Assembly (NCBI GenBank): GCA_016200325.1
Contig: JACQEZ010000011.1
Location: 248,001 to 312,000, forward strand
Direction: 5' to 3'
DNA: 64,000 nt
Origin: Candidatus Manganitrophaceae bacterium
GTDB taxonomy: Bacteria > Nitrospirota > Nitrospiria > SBBL01 > Manganitrophaceae
Shown: positions 1 through 10,638 of the stretch, in pieces
Position numbering within the stretch: the first letter of the stretch is position 1
Layout: every line of letters starts with the position of its first letter
Made by a program: the position numbers and the translations under genes
The notes under the pieces: model-generated
The model's input: the letters and a program-made list of their open reading frames with translations, nothing else
Database searches by the model: none
Told to the model about the DNA's origin: nothing

Positions 1-483
1 CAGCAGATCCGATCGGGTAATTCCGGGGCCTCCCTTGCGCGGGATCTTATCTCCCGCCGCCACATCGATCACATAAATCGCTCGGTCGGCCAGCTCCGGG
101 CTGAAGGTCGCTGCAAGGTTGTCTCCGCCACTTTCGATGAAGATCAGCTCCAGATCGGGAAATTGATGGATCAGGTAATCGATTGCGTGGAGGTTTCCGG
201 ACGCATCTTCCCGGATCGCCGTATGCGGGCATCCTCCGGTCTCAACGCCGACGATGCGCTCTTTCTCCAACGCCCCCGCCCGGATCAAGAACTCGGCATC
301 CTCCCGCGTATAGATGTCATTCGTGACCACCGCGATCCGATATCGATCGCGAAGGCGCTTGCAGAGCCGTTCAACCAATGCCGTTTTCCCTGAGCCGACC
401 GGTCCACCGATGCCGATTCGAACCGGCCAATGCATCTTTCGCAGCGTCGGCTCAGATGACTCATGGTGATGGAATCCTCCCAT
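1..483 (-). CDS. ureG: Urease accessory GTPase UreG (partial, 3' end outside window)
   Basis: SIMIBI-class GTPase that powers nickel delivery to apo-urease together with UreF and UreD in the cytoplasm. The visible 161 codons contain the P-loop GGPVGSGKT near residue 30, the VVTNDIYT segment, the metal-site motif [13 protein letters not shown] and the [15 protein letters not shown] motif, all typical of UreG. The ATG at 483 follows a clear AGGAGGAT-type ribosome site. The short N-terminus carries three consecutive histidines (MGGFHHHE), a small version of the His-rich nickel-binding tails seen in this family. It lies 16 bases after ureF, last in the operon as far as the window shows. The C-terminal part is beyond the left edge. 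Confidence 0.96.
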   Translation of the reverse strand, partial: MGGFHHHESSEPTLRKMHWPVRIGIGGPVGSGKTALVERLCKRLRDRYRIAVVTNDIYTREDAEFLIRAGALEKERIVGVETGGCPHTAIREDASGNLHAIDYLIHQFPDLELIFIESGGDNLAATFSPELADRAIYVIDVAAGDKIPRKGGPGITRSDLL

Positions 484-499
484 CCCTATCCTCCTTTGA

Positions 500-1198
500 T
501 TAGGACTGAAAGAGCCGCATCTCGGCAGCCTCGTGTCGCATGCCGCGGATCTCCAGCGCCGGTTGGAAGGACGAGGGAACGGTCTCTTCCGCCACGATCT
601 CTTCCAGCGCCGTGGCCGCTTCCAACATCTCCCATATCCGATGGAGAATCCGCTGGCCTTCCCCCTGACCGATCGGCAAGAGCCGAAGCCCCGCCGAGAC
701 CTGTCCCGATGCGACGCCATAGAAATATCCAGCCAGCGTCGGAAGGGCCGGTCGGCCCGAAGCCGCGCCGGCCAAGGCAAAAGCGACCGCCGGGTCACCC
801 CGAAGCGCTCCGTCCGCGAGGGCTTGAAGGCATCGCGCCGTCCAACCGGTCGGATAAAGATCGGCCGTCATCTGAATCCATCTCCGGCCGATCGCCCGAC
901 CCCCCTCACGGTGTTCTCTTGCAAGCCGGATCGCAAGCCCTTCTGCATCCAGTTGGCAGACGGAGTCGAGCGCTTCCCGTAGGGCCGCCGCATGGGCTTG
1001 CCGAAGGAGAACCCCTTCTCCCGGCACCACCGCATAGAGCAGTTTTGAGCGAATCCAGAGAAAAAGAGTGTCACCGTTATGAACGGTTTTGTCTCTGACG
1101 GCCTCTTCGAGGCCAAACGAGTGGGCATATCCCCCCGCGGGGAAGAGAGAATCACACCACTGCATCAATCCAAAAAGCGCTCGAACCGAGAGATCCAT
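500..1198 (-). CDS. ureF: Urease accessory protein UreF
   Basis: 232-residue helical accessory protein that bridges UreD and UreG in the urease activation complex. The N-terminal motif with [13 protein letters not shown] at about residues 20-32 is the family hallmark, and length and alanine/leucine-rich helical composition fit UreF. It sits 8 bases downstream of ureC and just before ureG, the usual order. No ureE (the nickel metallochaperone often placed near ureF) is found anywhere in the operon, so UreG alone or a distant gene may supply nickel. Confident call from motif, length and context. Confidence 0.95.
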   Translation of the reverse strand: MDLSVRALFGLMQWCDSLFPAGGYAHSFGLEEAVRDKTVHNGDTLFLWIRSKLLYAVVPGEGVLLRQAHAAALREALDSVCQLDAEGLAIRLAREHREGGRAIGRRWIQMTADLYPTGWTARCLQALADGALRGDPAVAFALAGAASGRPALPTLAGYFYGVASGQVSAGLRLLPIGQGEGQRILHRIWEMLEAATALEEIVAEETVPSSFQPALEIRGMRHEAAEMRLFQS

Positions 1199-1206
1199 TT
1201 CCGGCC

Positions 1207-2921
<1,715 letters not shown>

Positions 2922-2925
<4 letters not shown>

Positions 2926-3293
2926 GACCGCCCCTCTTTAAACTTCTTCTCGCGAAGACGCTCCAGAGCGCCCTGCTTTTGCGCTTCGCTCGTTCCGCCG
3001 TCGGTCACCCCGTTCAGCCCCCGGACGACGCGGCTTCCTCCCAGCTCCACCAAAACCACCCGCTTTTTCTCCCCCGGCTCAAACCGGACGGCCCCCCCGG
3101 AGGGGATGTTCAGCCGCATTCCGAACGCCTTCTCCCGCTCGAACAAGAGCGCCCGGTTGACCTCAAAAAAGTGAAAGTGAGAGCCGACCTGAACCGGCCG
3201 GTCGCCGGTGTGGGTAATCATCAGCGCCACCGTCCGCCGCGCGACATTGGCCTCAATCTCGCCCTCAAGGATGAAATATTCACCTGGAATCAT
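2922..3293 (-). CDS. ureB: Urease beta subunit UreB
   Basis: Small structural subunit of the urease trimer. It starts [14 protein letters not shown] and contains the [20 protein letters not shown] segment typical of UreB. I chose the ATG at 3293 (123 residues) over an upstream in-frame start at 3353, because a TTTAGGAG ribosome site lies just before it and homologues begin at this methionine. The C-terminal tail is longer and more charged (many Lys/Glu/Arg) than the minimal family core. The stop codon overlaps the ureC start by four bases. Confidence 0.96.
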
Positions 3294-3396
3294 GGGAGCT
3301 CCTAAAGAAAAGTGATCGGCATTCAGCCGAACCGAAAGAACCAAGAAACCCATTTTTCAAGCTGAGGGCTGACCGCTGATTTCTGACAGCTATTTT

Positions 3397-3699
3397 TCAC
3401 TGAATCGGATCGTGAATCGTCACCAGCTTGGTGCCGTCGGGGAAGGTCCCTTCCACCTGGATCTCTTTGATCATCTCCGGGATCCCTTCCATGACCTCCT
3501 CCCGGGAGAGGATCTTTCGTCCCATGGACATCAATTCCGAGACCCGCTTGCCGTCTCGGATCCCCTCCAGCACCTCCGAGGTGATCAGCGCCACCGCCTC
3601 GGGGTAATTGAGCTTCAGACCGCGGCGGCGCCGTTCGCGCGCCAGTTGTGCCGCCATGTAGATCAGGAGCTTTTCTTGCTCCCGGGGTGTCAGATGCAA
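3397..3699 (-). CDS. ureA: Urease gamma subunit UreA
   Basis: 100-residue gamma subunit with the family start [20 protein letters not shown], the central [11 protein letters not shown] segment and the end [18 protein letters not shown]. It is a separate chain, so the enzyme has the three-subunit bacterial architecture rather than the fused AB form. The gap to ureB is about 100 bases, and it lies 25 bases after urtE, so the enzyme and transporter genes seem to be transcribed together. Confidence 0.97.
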   Translation of the reverse strand: MHLTPREQEKLLIYMAAQLARERRRRGLKLNYPEAVALITSEVLEGIRDGKRVSELMSMGRKILSREEVMEGIPEMIKEIQVEGTFPDGTKLVTIHDPIQ

Positions 3700-3724
3700 T
3701 CGTCTTTCCTTTCATCAATAAGAA

Positions 3725-4414
3725 TCAGACGGTCAGATGCCTGCGGACCACCTCGTCGTTTAATTGCGCGACCGGGCCTTCCGCCGCGATCGCCCCCTTC
3801 TCCATCACATAAAACGAATCGGCGACCTCCCGGACCAGCGAGAGGTATTGCTCGACCAATAAGATCGCCATCTTCCCCTCCGCCCTGATTCGCAGAATCA
3901 CGGAGACAATTTCCTTGATGATCGACGGCTGAATCCCCTCGGTCGGCTCATCGAGCAGCAGGAGCCGGGGACCGGAGACGAGCGCCCGGCCGATGGCGAG
4001 CTGCTGCTGCTGTCCGCCGCTGAGATCACCGCCGCGGCGATGGAGCATCGTCTTTAAGACCGGGAAGAGATCAAAAATCTCCGGCGGGATCGCCTTTCCG
4101 CCCGACGCCTCCAGGCCGACGAGCAAATTTTCTTCCACCGTGAGAGAGGGGAGAATCTCTCTCCCCTGGGGAACATAGCCGATCCCGCGACGCGCCCGCA
4201 GATAAGGGGGCGCCTGCGTGATTTCATCGCCGCCGAGCGTAATTCGGCCCCGCCTCGGGGAGAGAAGACCGATGATTGATTTCATCAAGGTCGTCTTTCC
4301 AACCCCGTTCCTCCCCATCAAGCAGACGACCTTCCCCGCCGGGATCGTCAGATCGACTTCTCGAAGCACCTGGCTATCGCCATAATAAACATTTAGACCG
4401 CGGACCTCAAGCAT
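3725..4414 (-). CDS. urtE: Urea ABC transporter ATPase UrtE
   Basis: Second ATPase of the high-affinity urea importer (LivF family). It has Walker A GRNGVGKTT, signature LSGGQQQQLAIGRAL, Walker B LLLLDEPTEGIQP and the switch histidine region LLVEQYL. The ATG at 4414 gives 229 residues and sits inside the urtCD stop region (ATGCTTGA, an 8-base overlap), with an AAGGAA ribosome site upstream. A TTG at 4447 would add 11 residues and is less likely. The EGIQPSII motif after Walker B separates UrtE from general LivF proteins. It pairs with the UrtD half of the fused upstream gene. Confidence 0.95.
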   Translation of the reverse strand: MLEVRGLNVYYGDSQVLREVDLTIPAGKVVCLMGRNGVGKTTLMKSIIGLLSPRRGRITLGGDEITQAPPYLRARRGIGYVPQGREILPSLTVEENLLVGLEASGGKAIPPEIFDLFPVLKTMLHRRGGDLSGGQQQQLAIGRALVSGPRLLLLDEPTEGIQPSIIKEIVSVILRIRAEGKMAILLVEQYLSLVREVADSFYVMEKGAIAAEGPVAQLNDEVVRRHLTV

Positions 4415-6449
4415 CGTTTGATTCCTTGATCGGGGAAGGTCCTCCAATCGCTCCTCCCCCTACGCTCGCACCGGCCGCGCCGGCGCCGCGCTCCTCTCGC
4501 CCGAGATACACTTCGATCACCCGCGGATCTCTTTGAACCTCCAGCATCGGCCCCTCGCAGAGGACCGTCCCCTCATGGAGAACGGTCACCTTTTTTGCAA
4601 AATGGCGGACGAATTCCATGTCATGCTCGATCACCAACACCGAATGCTCCCGTGCAATCGCCTCCAGGAGCAGCCCGGTCTCCTCCCGCTCTCGTCCGGT
4701 CATTCCGGCGACCGGCTCGTCGATGAGGAGCAGCTCCGGCTCCTGCGCCATCACCATGCCGATCTCCAGCCACTGCCGCTGCCCATGCGCGAGTGTTCCG
4801 GCCAAACGGCCGGCATGCTCCGTCAGCCCAATCCAACCGAGGATCGCCTCGATCCGCTCCCGCTCTTCCCCTTCCCGCCGCCCGACGAGCGAAGCGATCA
4901 CCCCCTTCTTTCCTCGAAGGGCGAGGGTGAGATTGTCATAAACGGTATGATGTGGAAAGGCGGTCGGCGTCTGAAATTTGCGGCCGATCCCTTGGGTGAC
5001 GATCTGGTGCTCTCTCAACGGAAGCAGGTCGGTCGCTTTGTCAAAAATCACCCGTCCTTTCGCCGGCTTGACCTTCCCGGAGATCACATCGAGGAGGGTC
5101 GTCTTGCCGGCGCCGTTCGGGCCGATCACAAAACGAAGCTCCCCCTTCTCCATAAAAAAATTGAGGTCGCGCAAGGCGAGAAAACCCTCGAAGCTGACCG
5201 TTACCCCCTCCAGGTAGATGATCGTCTCGGTCGGCTTGAACATCATCCCTGGATCTATGGTTTCCACGGAGGGGAGAGGCTCCACGCCGTTGCGTGAACC
5301 GATTCCCTTTCGGTCGGTGGCGGCAGGCCCCTCCTCGGCACCCGGCTCGGGAGAGCGGACGGTGCCAAAGCGTCGCTGAATCGAGCGGCGGAGCTGGCCC
5401 GGAAGCCCGACCAACCCGTTTGGAAAGAAGAGGACCCCGCCGACGAAAAGGCCGCCGAGGAGAAAGGGCCAGAGCTGCGGGACCTGGGTGGTGAGATAGG
5501 TTCGCAACCCGTTCACGACGACTGCGCCGAGCGCCCCGCCGACCAGGGTCCCCCGTCCGCCGAGCGCCACCCAGACGACCACCTCCAGCGAGGGGAGGAC
5601 CCCCATCTGACTCGGCGTGATAATCCCGACCTGCGGGACATAGAGCGCCCCGGCCAACCCGGCCAAGGCCGCCGAGAGGACAAAGACGAAAACTTTAAAT
5701 GGGGTGGTAGAGAAGCCGCAAAACCGAAGCCGATGTTCATTGTCTCGGATCGCCTGAAAAATCTTTCCCAGCTTGGAGGTCACGATCCACCGGCAGAGGA
5801 GAAACGCGCCGATCAAAGAAAAGACGGTGACGACATAGAGTCCCCGCTGCGTCGCCGGGCTGTTGAGGGAAAAGCCGAGGAGGGTTTTGAAATCGGTGAG
5901 GCCGTTCGTCCCGCCGAGGTTCATCTCGTTTCGATTGAAGAGAAGCCAGGCGGCGAAGGCGAGCGCCTGGGTCAATATCGAGACATAGACCCCTTTGATC
6001 CGGCTTCGGAAGGTGAGATAGCCGAAGGCCGCCGCAAAGAGGGCCGGAACGAGGATGACCCCCAACACCGCAAAGCCGAAATGGTCAAACGGTTTCCAAA
6101 ACCAGGGAAGGCCCTTTAACTGGTTCCAGACCATGAAATCGGGAATCGCCTCGCCATATTTGCTCTGCGCGGCGCCGATCTCCAGCATCAGATACATTCC
6201 AATGGCATATCCGCCGAGACCGAAGAAGACCGCCTGGCAGAGGCTTAAGATCCCGGCATATCCCCAAAGGAGATCCAGTCCGACCGCCAAAATCGCCAGC
6301 GAGAGGTACTTTCCGAGAAGGCCGAGGTAAAAATCGGGAAGATGGAGCGGAGCGCCGGCCGGAAGGAGGTTGAGAATCGGCAAAACAACCCCCAAGAAAA
6401 GCGCAACCCCGATCCATGCCATTTTTTCTTTCGTCAAACCAATCACCAC
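4407..6449 (-). CDS. urtCD: Fused urea ABC transporter permease-ATPase UrtC-UrtD
   Basis: Single 680-residue reading frame joining two proteins that are normally separate. Residues about 1-350 are the LivM-type permease UrtC, with many hydrophobic spans and the loop SKLGKIFQAIRDNEHRLRF. Residues about 351-408 are a charged, proline-rich linker. Residues about 409-680 are the ATPase UrtD, with Walker A GPNGAGKTT near 443-451, signature LAHGQRQWLE near 553 and Walker B LLLIDEP near 573. The frame is continuous, so this is a true fusion and not two overlapping genes. It starts at GTG 6449; an in-frame ATG at 6422 is possible. The last 30 residues are Gly/Ala-rich and look like a tail. Confidence 0.94.
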   Translation of the reverse strand: MVIGLTKEKMAWIGVALFLGVVLPILNLLPAGAPLHLPDFYLGLLGKYLSLAILAVGLDLLWGYAGILSLCQAVFFGLGGYAIGMYLMLEIGAAQSKYGEAIPDFMVWNQLKGLPWFWKPFDHFGFAVLGVILVPALFAAAFGYLTFRSRIKGVYVSILTQALAFAAWLLFNRNEMNLGGTNGLTDFKTLLGFSLNSPATQRGLYVVTVFSLIGAFLLCRWIVTSKLGKIFQAIRDNEHRLRFCGFSTTPFKVFVFVLSAALAGLAGALYVPQVGIITPSQMGVLPSLEVVVWVALGGRGTLVGGALGAVVVNGLRTYLTTQVPQLWPFLLGGLFVGGVLFFPNGLVGLPGQLRRSIQRRFGTVRSPEPGAEEGPAATDRKGIGSRNGVEPLPSVETIDPGMMFKPTETIIYLEGVTVSFEGFLALRDLNFFMEKGELRFVIGPNGAGKTTLLDVISGKVKPAKGRVIFDKATDLLPLREHQIVTQGIGRKFQTPTAFPHHTVYDNLTLALRGKKGVIASLVGRREGEERERIEAILGWIGLTEHAGRLAGTLAHGQRQWLEIGMVMAQEPELLLIDEPVAGMTGREREETGLLLEAIAREHSVLVIEHDMEFVRHFAKKVTVLHEGTVLCEGPMLEVQRDPRVIEVYLGREERGAGAAGASVGGGAIGGPSPIKESNDA

Positions 6450-6506
6450 CCAACGATTACGATTGCGACCCTTGCCAAAAGGACCCGGCCCGCGGAGAGA
6501 GCGGTC

Positions 6507-8219
6507 TTAGGCCGACTCCGCCGCCCTTCCCTTCGCCGGGAAGAACCCGGAAGGCTTCCGTTGAAGAAAAAGGATAATGGCCGCCAAGATAAAAATCTTC
6601 GCATAGATCGCCCCGCCGGTTCCGCCGATCATCGGCTCCAAGATCTTGTTCAACATCCCGATCCCGAACGCCGAGACAACCGTTCCGGCGAGCTTGCCGA
6701 CGCCGCCGACCACCACCACCATAAACGAATCGACGATGTAGGTCTTCCCCATTTCCGGATCGACATTCCCGACCAGGCTCAAGGCGCAGCCGGCCAAGCC
6801 CGCAAGTCCCGCCCCGAGGGCGAAGGTCCAGCCGTCGACCCGGCGGGTTGAAATTCCGAGGCAGGCGCTCATATCCCGGTTCTGCGTCACCGCCCGGATC
6901 TTCAATCCCCATCGGGTTCGGGACAAAAGAAGGGAGACCCCTACCAATCCGGCGGCGCTCAGGAGGATGATGAAGATGCGATTATAGGGGAGAACCAACC
7001 CGACCGACGCCTGGATGCCGCCGCGAATCCAGCCCGGCGCGTTGACGCTGGTCAGATCGCCAAAATACCAGCGCGCCGCCTGCTGAAAAATCATGCTGAT
7101 CCCCCAAGTCGCCAGCAGCGTCTCCAGCGGCTTTCCATAAAGAAACCGGATCACCCCCTTTTCGAGAATCCATCCGATGACGCCGGCCACCAAAAACGAA
7201 AGGGGGAGCGCCGCGATGAAGTAGAAACTATGATAGGCCGCCGGAAAATGCGCGGTGAAAAATTCCTGGAGGGCGAAGGTGGTATAGGCCCCGACCATCA
7301 TCATCTCGCCATGGGCCATGTTGATCACCCCCATCAGCCCGAAGATGATCGCCAATCCGAGCCCCATCAATAATAAGATCGACCCGAGGCTTATCCCGCT
7401 GAAGAGGGTTCCCGCAAATTGCTCCCACGCTTGGTAACGTTCAATCCGAGCGATGGCCGACTGAATCGCCGCGCGGGCGCCGGGATCGCTCTCGGTCGGC
7501 GTCTCTGAAAGGAGCGCCTTTAATCTGGGGAGCGCTTCCTGACTGTGGATCGCCCCCAACTGCCCCGCCGCCAGGCGCCGCATCTCCGGATCGGGATTGT
7601 CGAGCTGAATCTGGCCGATCGCCTCTTCCATCGCATGGCGTGCCCATCGGTCCTGTTCCGGTGCCACGGCGCGGTTGAGTACGGAGATGGCGGAGAGGTC
7701 GCCGCTGTTCCCGATTTTCATCGCCGCGGAGCGCCGGACCTCCGGAGAAGGATCGGACAGCTTGATCCGGTCGAGCGCCGCTTGGAGCCATCGCCGCCCT
7801 TCACCAACCACCGAGATCATCTCGAACCCTTCCGCCGTTCCGTCCCCCTCGCCGACCCGCTCTCCGGTGAGGGGATCGATCAAAAAACCTTTCTTATCAC
7901 CGGTGGGCAGGTCGACCGTCTGCACCATCACCACCCGGGTTTTTCCGTCGGCTGCCCAGCGGTAAAGCGTCCCCTCATACAGCGCCGTCAGAAGCGGAAG
8001 GGCCGCCGGATCGCCCGTCTCGGCCAACTCTTTCAGTACAGTGGCCTGCAGTTCCGGATCGCCTCCTGCGATTTTTTGCAGACGATCATGCCTTTCGAGG
8101 GAAAGATTTCCCTGCAAACGACTCGGCTCCTCCGACCGAGCCGACACGACCGACAAAAAAAGAATAAAAAAGAAAATAAGGAAAAGAAGAGCGTTACATT
8201 CTTCCCTTCGGCTAAACAT
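6507..8219 (-). CDS. urtB: Urea ABC transporter permease UrtB with long periplasmic N-domain
   Basis: LivH-type permease of the urea importer. The ATG at 8219 (570 residues) follows an AGAGAGGA ribosome site and opens a signal peptide (hydrophobic run about residues 11-26, then SARSEE). Residues about 30-270 form a soluble region with HEAT-like helical repeats (for example DPSPEVRRSAAMKIGNSG and NPDPEMRRLAAGQLGA). This extension is known in UrtB proteins and distinguishes them from amino-acid LivH. About eight membrane spans follow, starting near LFSGISLGSILLLMGLGLAI. A hairpin separates the gene from urtA; urtCD follows 57 bases downstream. Confidence 0.95.
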   Translation of the reverse strand: MFSRREECNALLFLIFFFILFLSVVSARSEEPSRLQGNLSLERHDRLQKIAGGDPELQATVLKELAETGDPAALPLLTALYEGTLYRWAADGKTRVVMVQTVDLPTGDKKGFLIDPLTGERVGEGDGTAEGFEMISVVGEGRRWLQAALDRIKLSDPSPEVRRSAAMKIGNSGDLSAISVLNRAVAPEQDRWARHAMEEAIGQIQLDNPDPEMRRLAAGQLGAIHSQEALPRLKALLSETPTESDPGARAAIQSAIARIERYQAWEQFAGTLFSGISLGSILLLMGLGLAIIFGLMGVINMAHGEMMMVGAYTTFALQEFFTAHFPAAYHSFYFIAALPLSFLVAGVIGWILEKGVIRFLYGKPLETLLATWGISMIFQQAARWYFGDLTSVNAPGWIRGGIQASVGLVLPYNRIFIILLSAAGLVGVSLLLSRTRWGLKIRAVTQNRDMSACLGISTRRVDGWTFALGAGLAGLAGCALSLVGNVDPEMGKTYIVDSFMVVVVGGVGKLAGTVVSAFGIGMLNKILEPMIGGTGGAIYAKIFILAAIILFLQRKPSGFFPAKGRAAESA

Positions 8220-8268
8220 CTCGATATCCTCTCTCCGCCATCCCTTCACCACTCGTTCCTTAAACGAT

Positions 8269-8310
8269 AAAGGTGGGCTGGGGCTCGGATTGAAACCCCA
8301 GCCCACCTTT
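8269..8310 (-). terminator. Hairpin between urtA and urtB (attenuator or 3' stabiliser)
   Basis: A perfect 15-bp stem (8269-8283 with 8296-8310) and 12-base loop lies in the 107-base gap between urtA and urtB. On the coding (minus) strand only three T residues follow the stem, so termination would be partial. Such hairpins after a binding-protein gene commonly let it be made in excess over its permeases. That role is inferred; the stem itself is directly visible. Confidence 0.75.
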
Positions 8311-8326
8311 TGTAACCGACGACCGA

Positions 8327-9718
8327 CTACATCGGCTCGATCGGAGCCGCCGCCGGATCAAGGAAGACCTTCTGTCCCCCTTTCATATCGTACGATCCCT
8401 TTCCTCCCTTGCCCCAATCGCACTGCCGATCGGGATAGGTAAACTCGCTCCACGGCTCCGGCGTCACAAGTCCCTTCGACTGCCAGATCACTTCGAATTG
8501 CCCATTGGCCAAAATCCGGCCGATATAGACCGGTTTCGCCGTGTGATGATTTCGTTTGTCGGCCACGATCTTCCCGGCCGCCGTCGGGATCTCGATCCCC
8601 GGGAAAGCTTTCAAGACCGCATCGACCTCGGTGCTCCCCGCTTTTTCCACCGCCGCCTTCCAGAGGAAAAGGCCGTTGTATCCCCAGAACATCGGATCAT
8701 CGACCACCCGTTTGTCGCCGCCTGGAAGATTGTTCTTCTTGGCGTACTCTTTGAACCGCTTGATTAGATCTTTGTTCTCCGGCGTGTTGACCGTCTGGAA
8801 GTAGTTCCAGGCGGCGAGATGGCCGACGAGCGGTTTCGTGTCGAGACCGCGCAGCTCATCTTCCGCCACGCTGAACGACATTACCGGACAGTTCTCCGCC
8901 TTGACCCCGGTGTTCGCCAGCTCTTTGAACAGCGGCACGTTGGAGTCGCCGTTGACGGTGTTGATCACCGCCGCCTTGCCGCCGGCGCAGAACTGTTTGA
9001 TCTTGGCGACGATCGTTTGATAATCCTGGTGATGGAACGGGGTGTACTCTTCCGCGATGTCCTTCTCGGCGATCCCTTTCTTTAGGAGCATCGCGCGGAG
9101 GATCTTGTTTGTGGTCCGAGGATAGACATAGTCGGTGCCGAGAAGATAAAATTTCTTCTTTTCTCCCCCCTCCTTGCTCAGGAAGTACTCGACCGCCGGA
9201 ACGGCCTGTTGGTTGACCGCGGCGCCGGTGTAGACGATGTTTCGGGAGCACTCTTCCCCTTCATATTGGACCGGATAGAAAAGCAACCCGTTGTTCTTCT
9301 CGACGACCGGCAGGACCGATTTTCGGCTCACCGACGTCCAACAGCCGAAGATCACCGGGACTTTGTCTTGAACCAGAAGCTTCTTTGCCTTCTCGGCGAA
9401 GAGGTCCCAGTTGGAAGCGGGGTCTTCGACGACCGGCTCGATCTTCCGGCCGAGCACCCCCCCCTTGGCGTTGATTTCGTCAATTCCCATCATCATGATG
9501 TCTTTGATCGACTGCTCGCTGATCGCCATCGTTCCGCTCAGCGAGTGAAGGATGCCGACCTTGATCGGACTTTTGTCTTCACCGGCCGCGTCGGCGACCT
9601 TCCGGGCGGCGAACGTCCCGGCCGACCCGATTAGGGCCAGGGCCAGAAGCCAGACCGCCGGCCTGAGATACTTTTGTTTCCCAGACCTCGATTCACCTTT
9701 CTTTCTTTCATTCAACAT
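8327..9718 (-). CDS. urtA: Urea ABC transporter substrate-binding protein UrtA
   Basis: 463-residue periplasmic binding protein that captures urea. A lysine/arginine-rich start precedes a hydrophobic export segment (about residues 20-38), then the mature domain IKVGILHSLSGTMAISEQ. The UrtA signatures FGCWTSVSRKSVLPVVE, LLFYPVQYEGEE, GAAVNQQ and GTDYVYPRTTN are all present and separate it from amino-acid LivK proteins. The ATG at 9718 is preceded by GGAGGGG. It is the first transporter gene, between ureD and urtB, which fits high expression ahead of the hairpin at 8269-8310. Confidence 0.96.
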   Translation of the reverse strand: MLNERKKGESRSGKQKYLRPAVWLLALALIGSAGTFAARKVADAAGEDKSPIKVGILHSLSGTMAISEQSIKDIMMMGIDEINAKGGVLGRKIEPVVEDPASNWDLFAEKAKKLLVQDKVPVIFGCWTSVSRKSVLPVVEKNNGLLFYPVQYEGEECSRNIVYTGAAVNQQAVPAVEYFLSKEGGEKKKFYLLGTDYVYPRTTNKILRAMLLKKGIAEKDIAEEYTPFHHQDYQTIVAKIKQFCAGGKAAVINTVNGDSNVPLFKELANTGVKAENCPVMSFSVAEDELRGLDTKPLVGHLAAWNYFQTVNTPENKDLIKRFKEYAKKNNLPGGDKRVVDDPMFWGYNGLFLWKAAVEKAGSTEVDAVLKAFPGIEIPTAAGKIVADKRNHHTAKPVYIGRILANGQFEVIWQSKGLVTPEPWSEFTYPDRQCDWGKGGKGSYDMKGGQKVFLDPAAAPIEPM

Positions 9719-9772
9719 TGCTTCCCCTCCCGTTATGCAGGTTATGTGTGGCCGATTTGGCCGATTTACAAT

Positions 9773-10618
9773 TTAATAGACGCCTGGACCGGCCTGCTTC
9801 GTCGCTCTAGTACCTCCGGATCGGGGGGAGAGCTCTTCCCAGGACTTCCCCCCGAAATATATTCCAGAGGATAAAAAAAAATCGTGAAGGGTCGGGGTAT
9901 CGTGCGCGAGAGCCCGAACCGCCAGACCCCGGCGGGAAAGAAGTGTTGCTCCCCAAAAGAGATCTCCTCCATCGACCGACCGAAATGCTGCAAGAAGCGG
10001 CAGCCGTTTCTCTTCCGGGCAGACGATATAAAGGGTGCCGAGGTGACTGAACCCCTCCATCACCCCGATCTCCTCCAGCGGACGCTCGGACGGGACGAGC
10101 TGAAAGTGCTCTTGAACCAGAATCCCCTCCCGGTCGGTGATCCGCAGCTGATTTTCATAAAAGCGGTACTCAAACGATTCTCCCCGGCCGAGCCGCCCCG
10201 GACCGAGCAGGTCGGCATAGAAGAGGAGGGTCCCCTCTTCCAACCGGATCTCGGTCTCCTGACGAAAAGCCGCCCCGGCATAAGGAAGCACCGGCTCCGC
10301 CCAATATTCGAGAACGGCCTCTGGACCGACGGAGAGGGTCGTCCGCTGCATTGCCTGGCCGGACGGCATGGTGTGAACGCGGGTCGCCGCCGGCGTCAGC
10401 ACGACAGCATGGACCCCCTTCTCCAGCTGGAGCGAGATCTCGAGATGATCTCCCTCCAGCACCCCCGCCGTGGTGTTCAGAAGATAGAGATGGGCCGGCC
10501 CCTCCTCCCCTTCCGGGTAAAACGGCCGGATCATCCGAAGCGGGGCTTTTTGCCGAAGGACCCCGATTCCCGTCCGCTCCCCGTCGCGCTTCAAGGTGAT
10601 CTCTAATAACCCTTGCAT
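9773..10618 (-). CDS. ureD: Urease accessory protein UreD
   Basis: 281-residue scaffold (UreD/UreH family) that binds apo-urease and recruits UreF and UreG for nickel insertion. Family features seen are YLLNTTAGVLEGDHLEI, LTPAATRVHTMPSGQAMQ and YWAEPVLPYAGAAFRQETEIRLEEG. It is placed between the outer-membrane porin and urtA, apart from the other accessory genes, but on the same strand with short gaps, so it probably belongs to the same operon. Start ATG at 10618 after GAAGGGAA. Confidence 0.94.
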   Translation of the reverse strand: MQGLLEITLKRDGERTGIGVLRQKAPLRMIRPFYPEGEEGPAHLYLLNTTAGVLEGDHLEISLQLEKGVHAVVLTPAATRVHTMPSGQAMQRTTLSVGPEAVLEYWAEPVLPYAGAAFRQETEIRLEEGTLLFYADLLGPGRLGRGESFEYRFYENQLRITDREGILVQEHFQLVPSERPLEEIGVMEGFSHLGTLYIVCPEEKRLPLLAAFRSVDGGDLFWGATLLSRRGLAVRALAHDTPTLHDFFLSSGIYFGGKSWEELSPRSGGTRATKQAGPGVY

Positions 10619-10638
10619 CGCTTCCCTTCTCGATTTGT

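Noticed and set aside
5204-5420. Possible overlapping UrtC stop and UrtD start (two separate genes)
   Set aside because: The reading frame through the linker is continuous, with no stop codon. A separate internal UrtD start cannot be excluded but is not needed.
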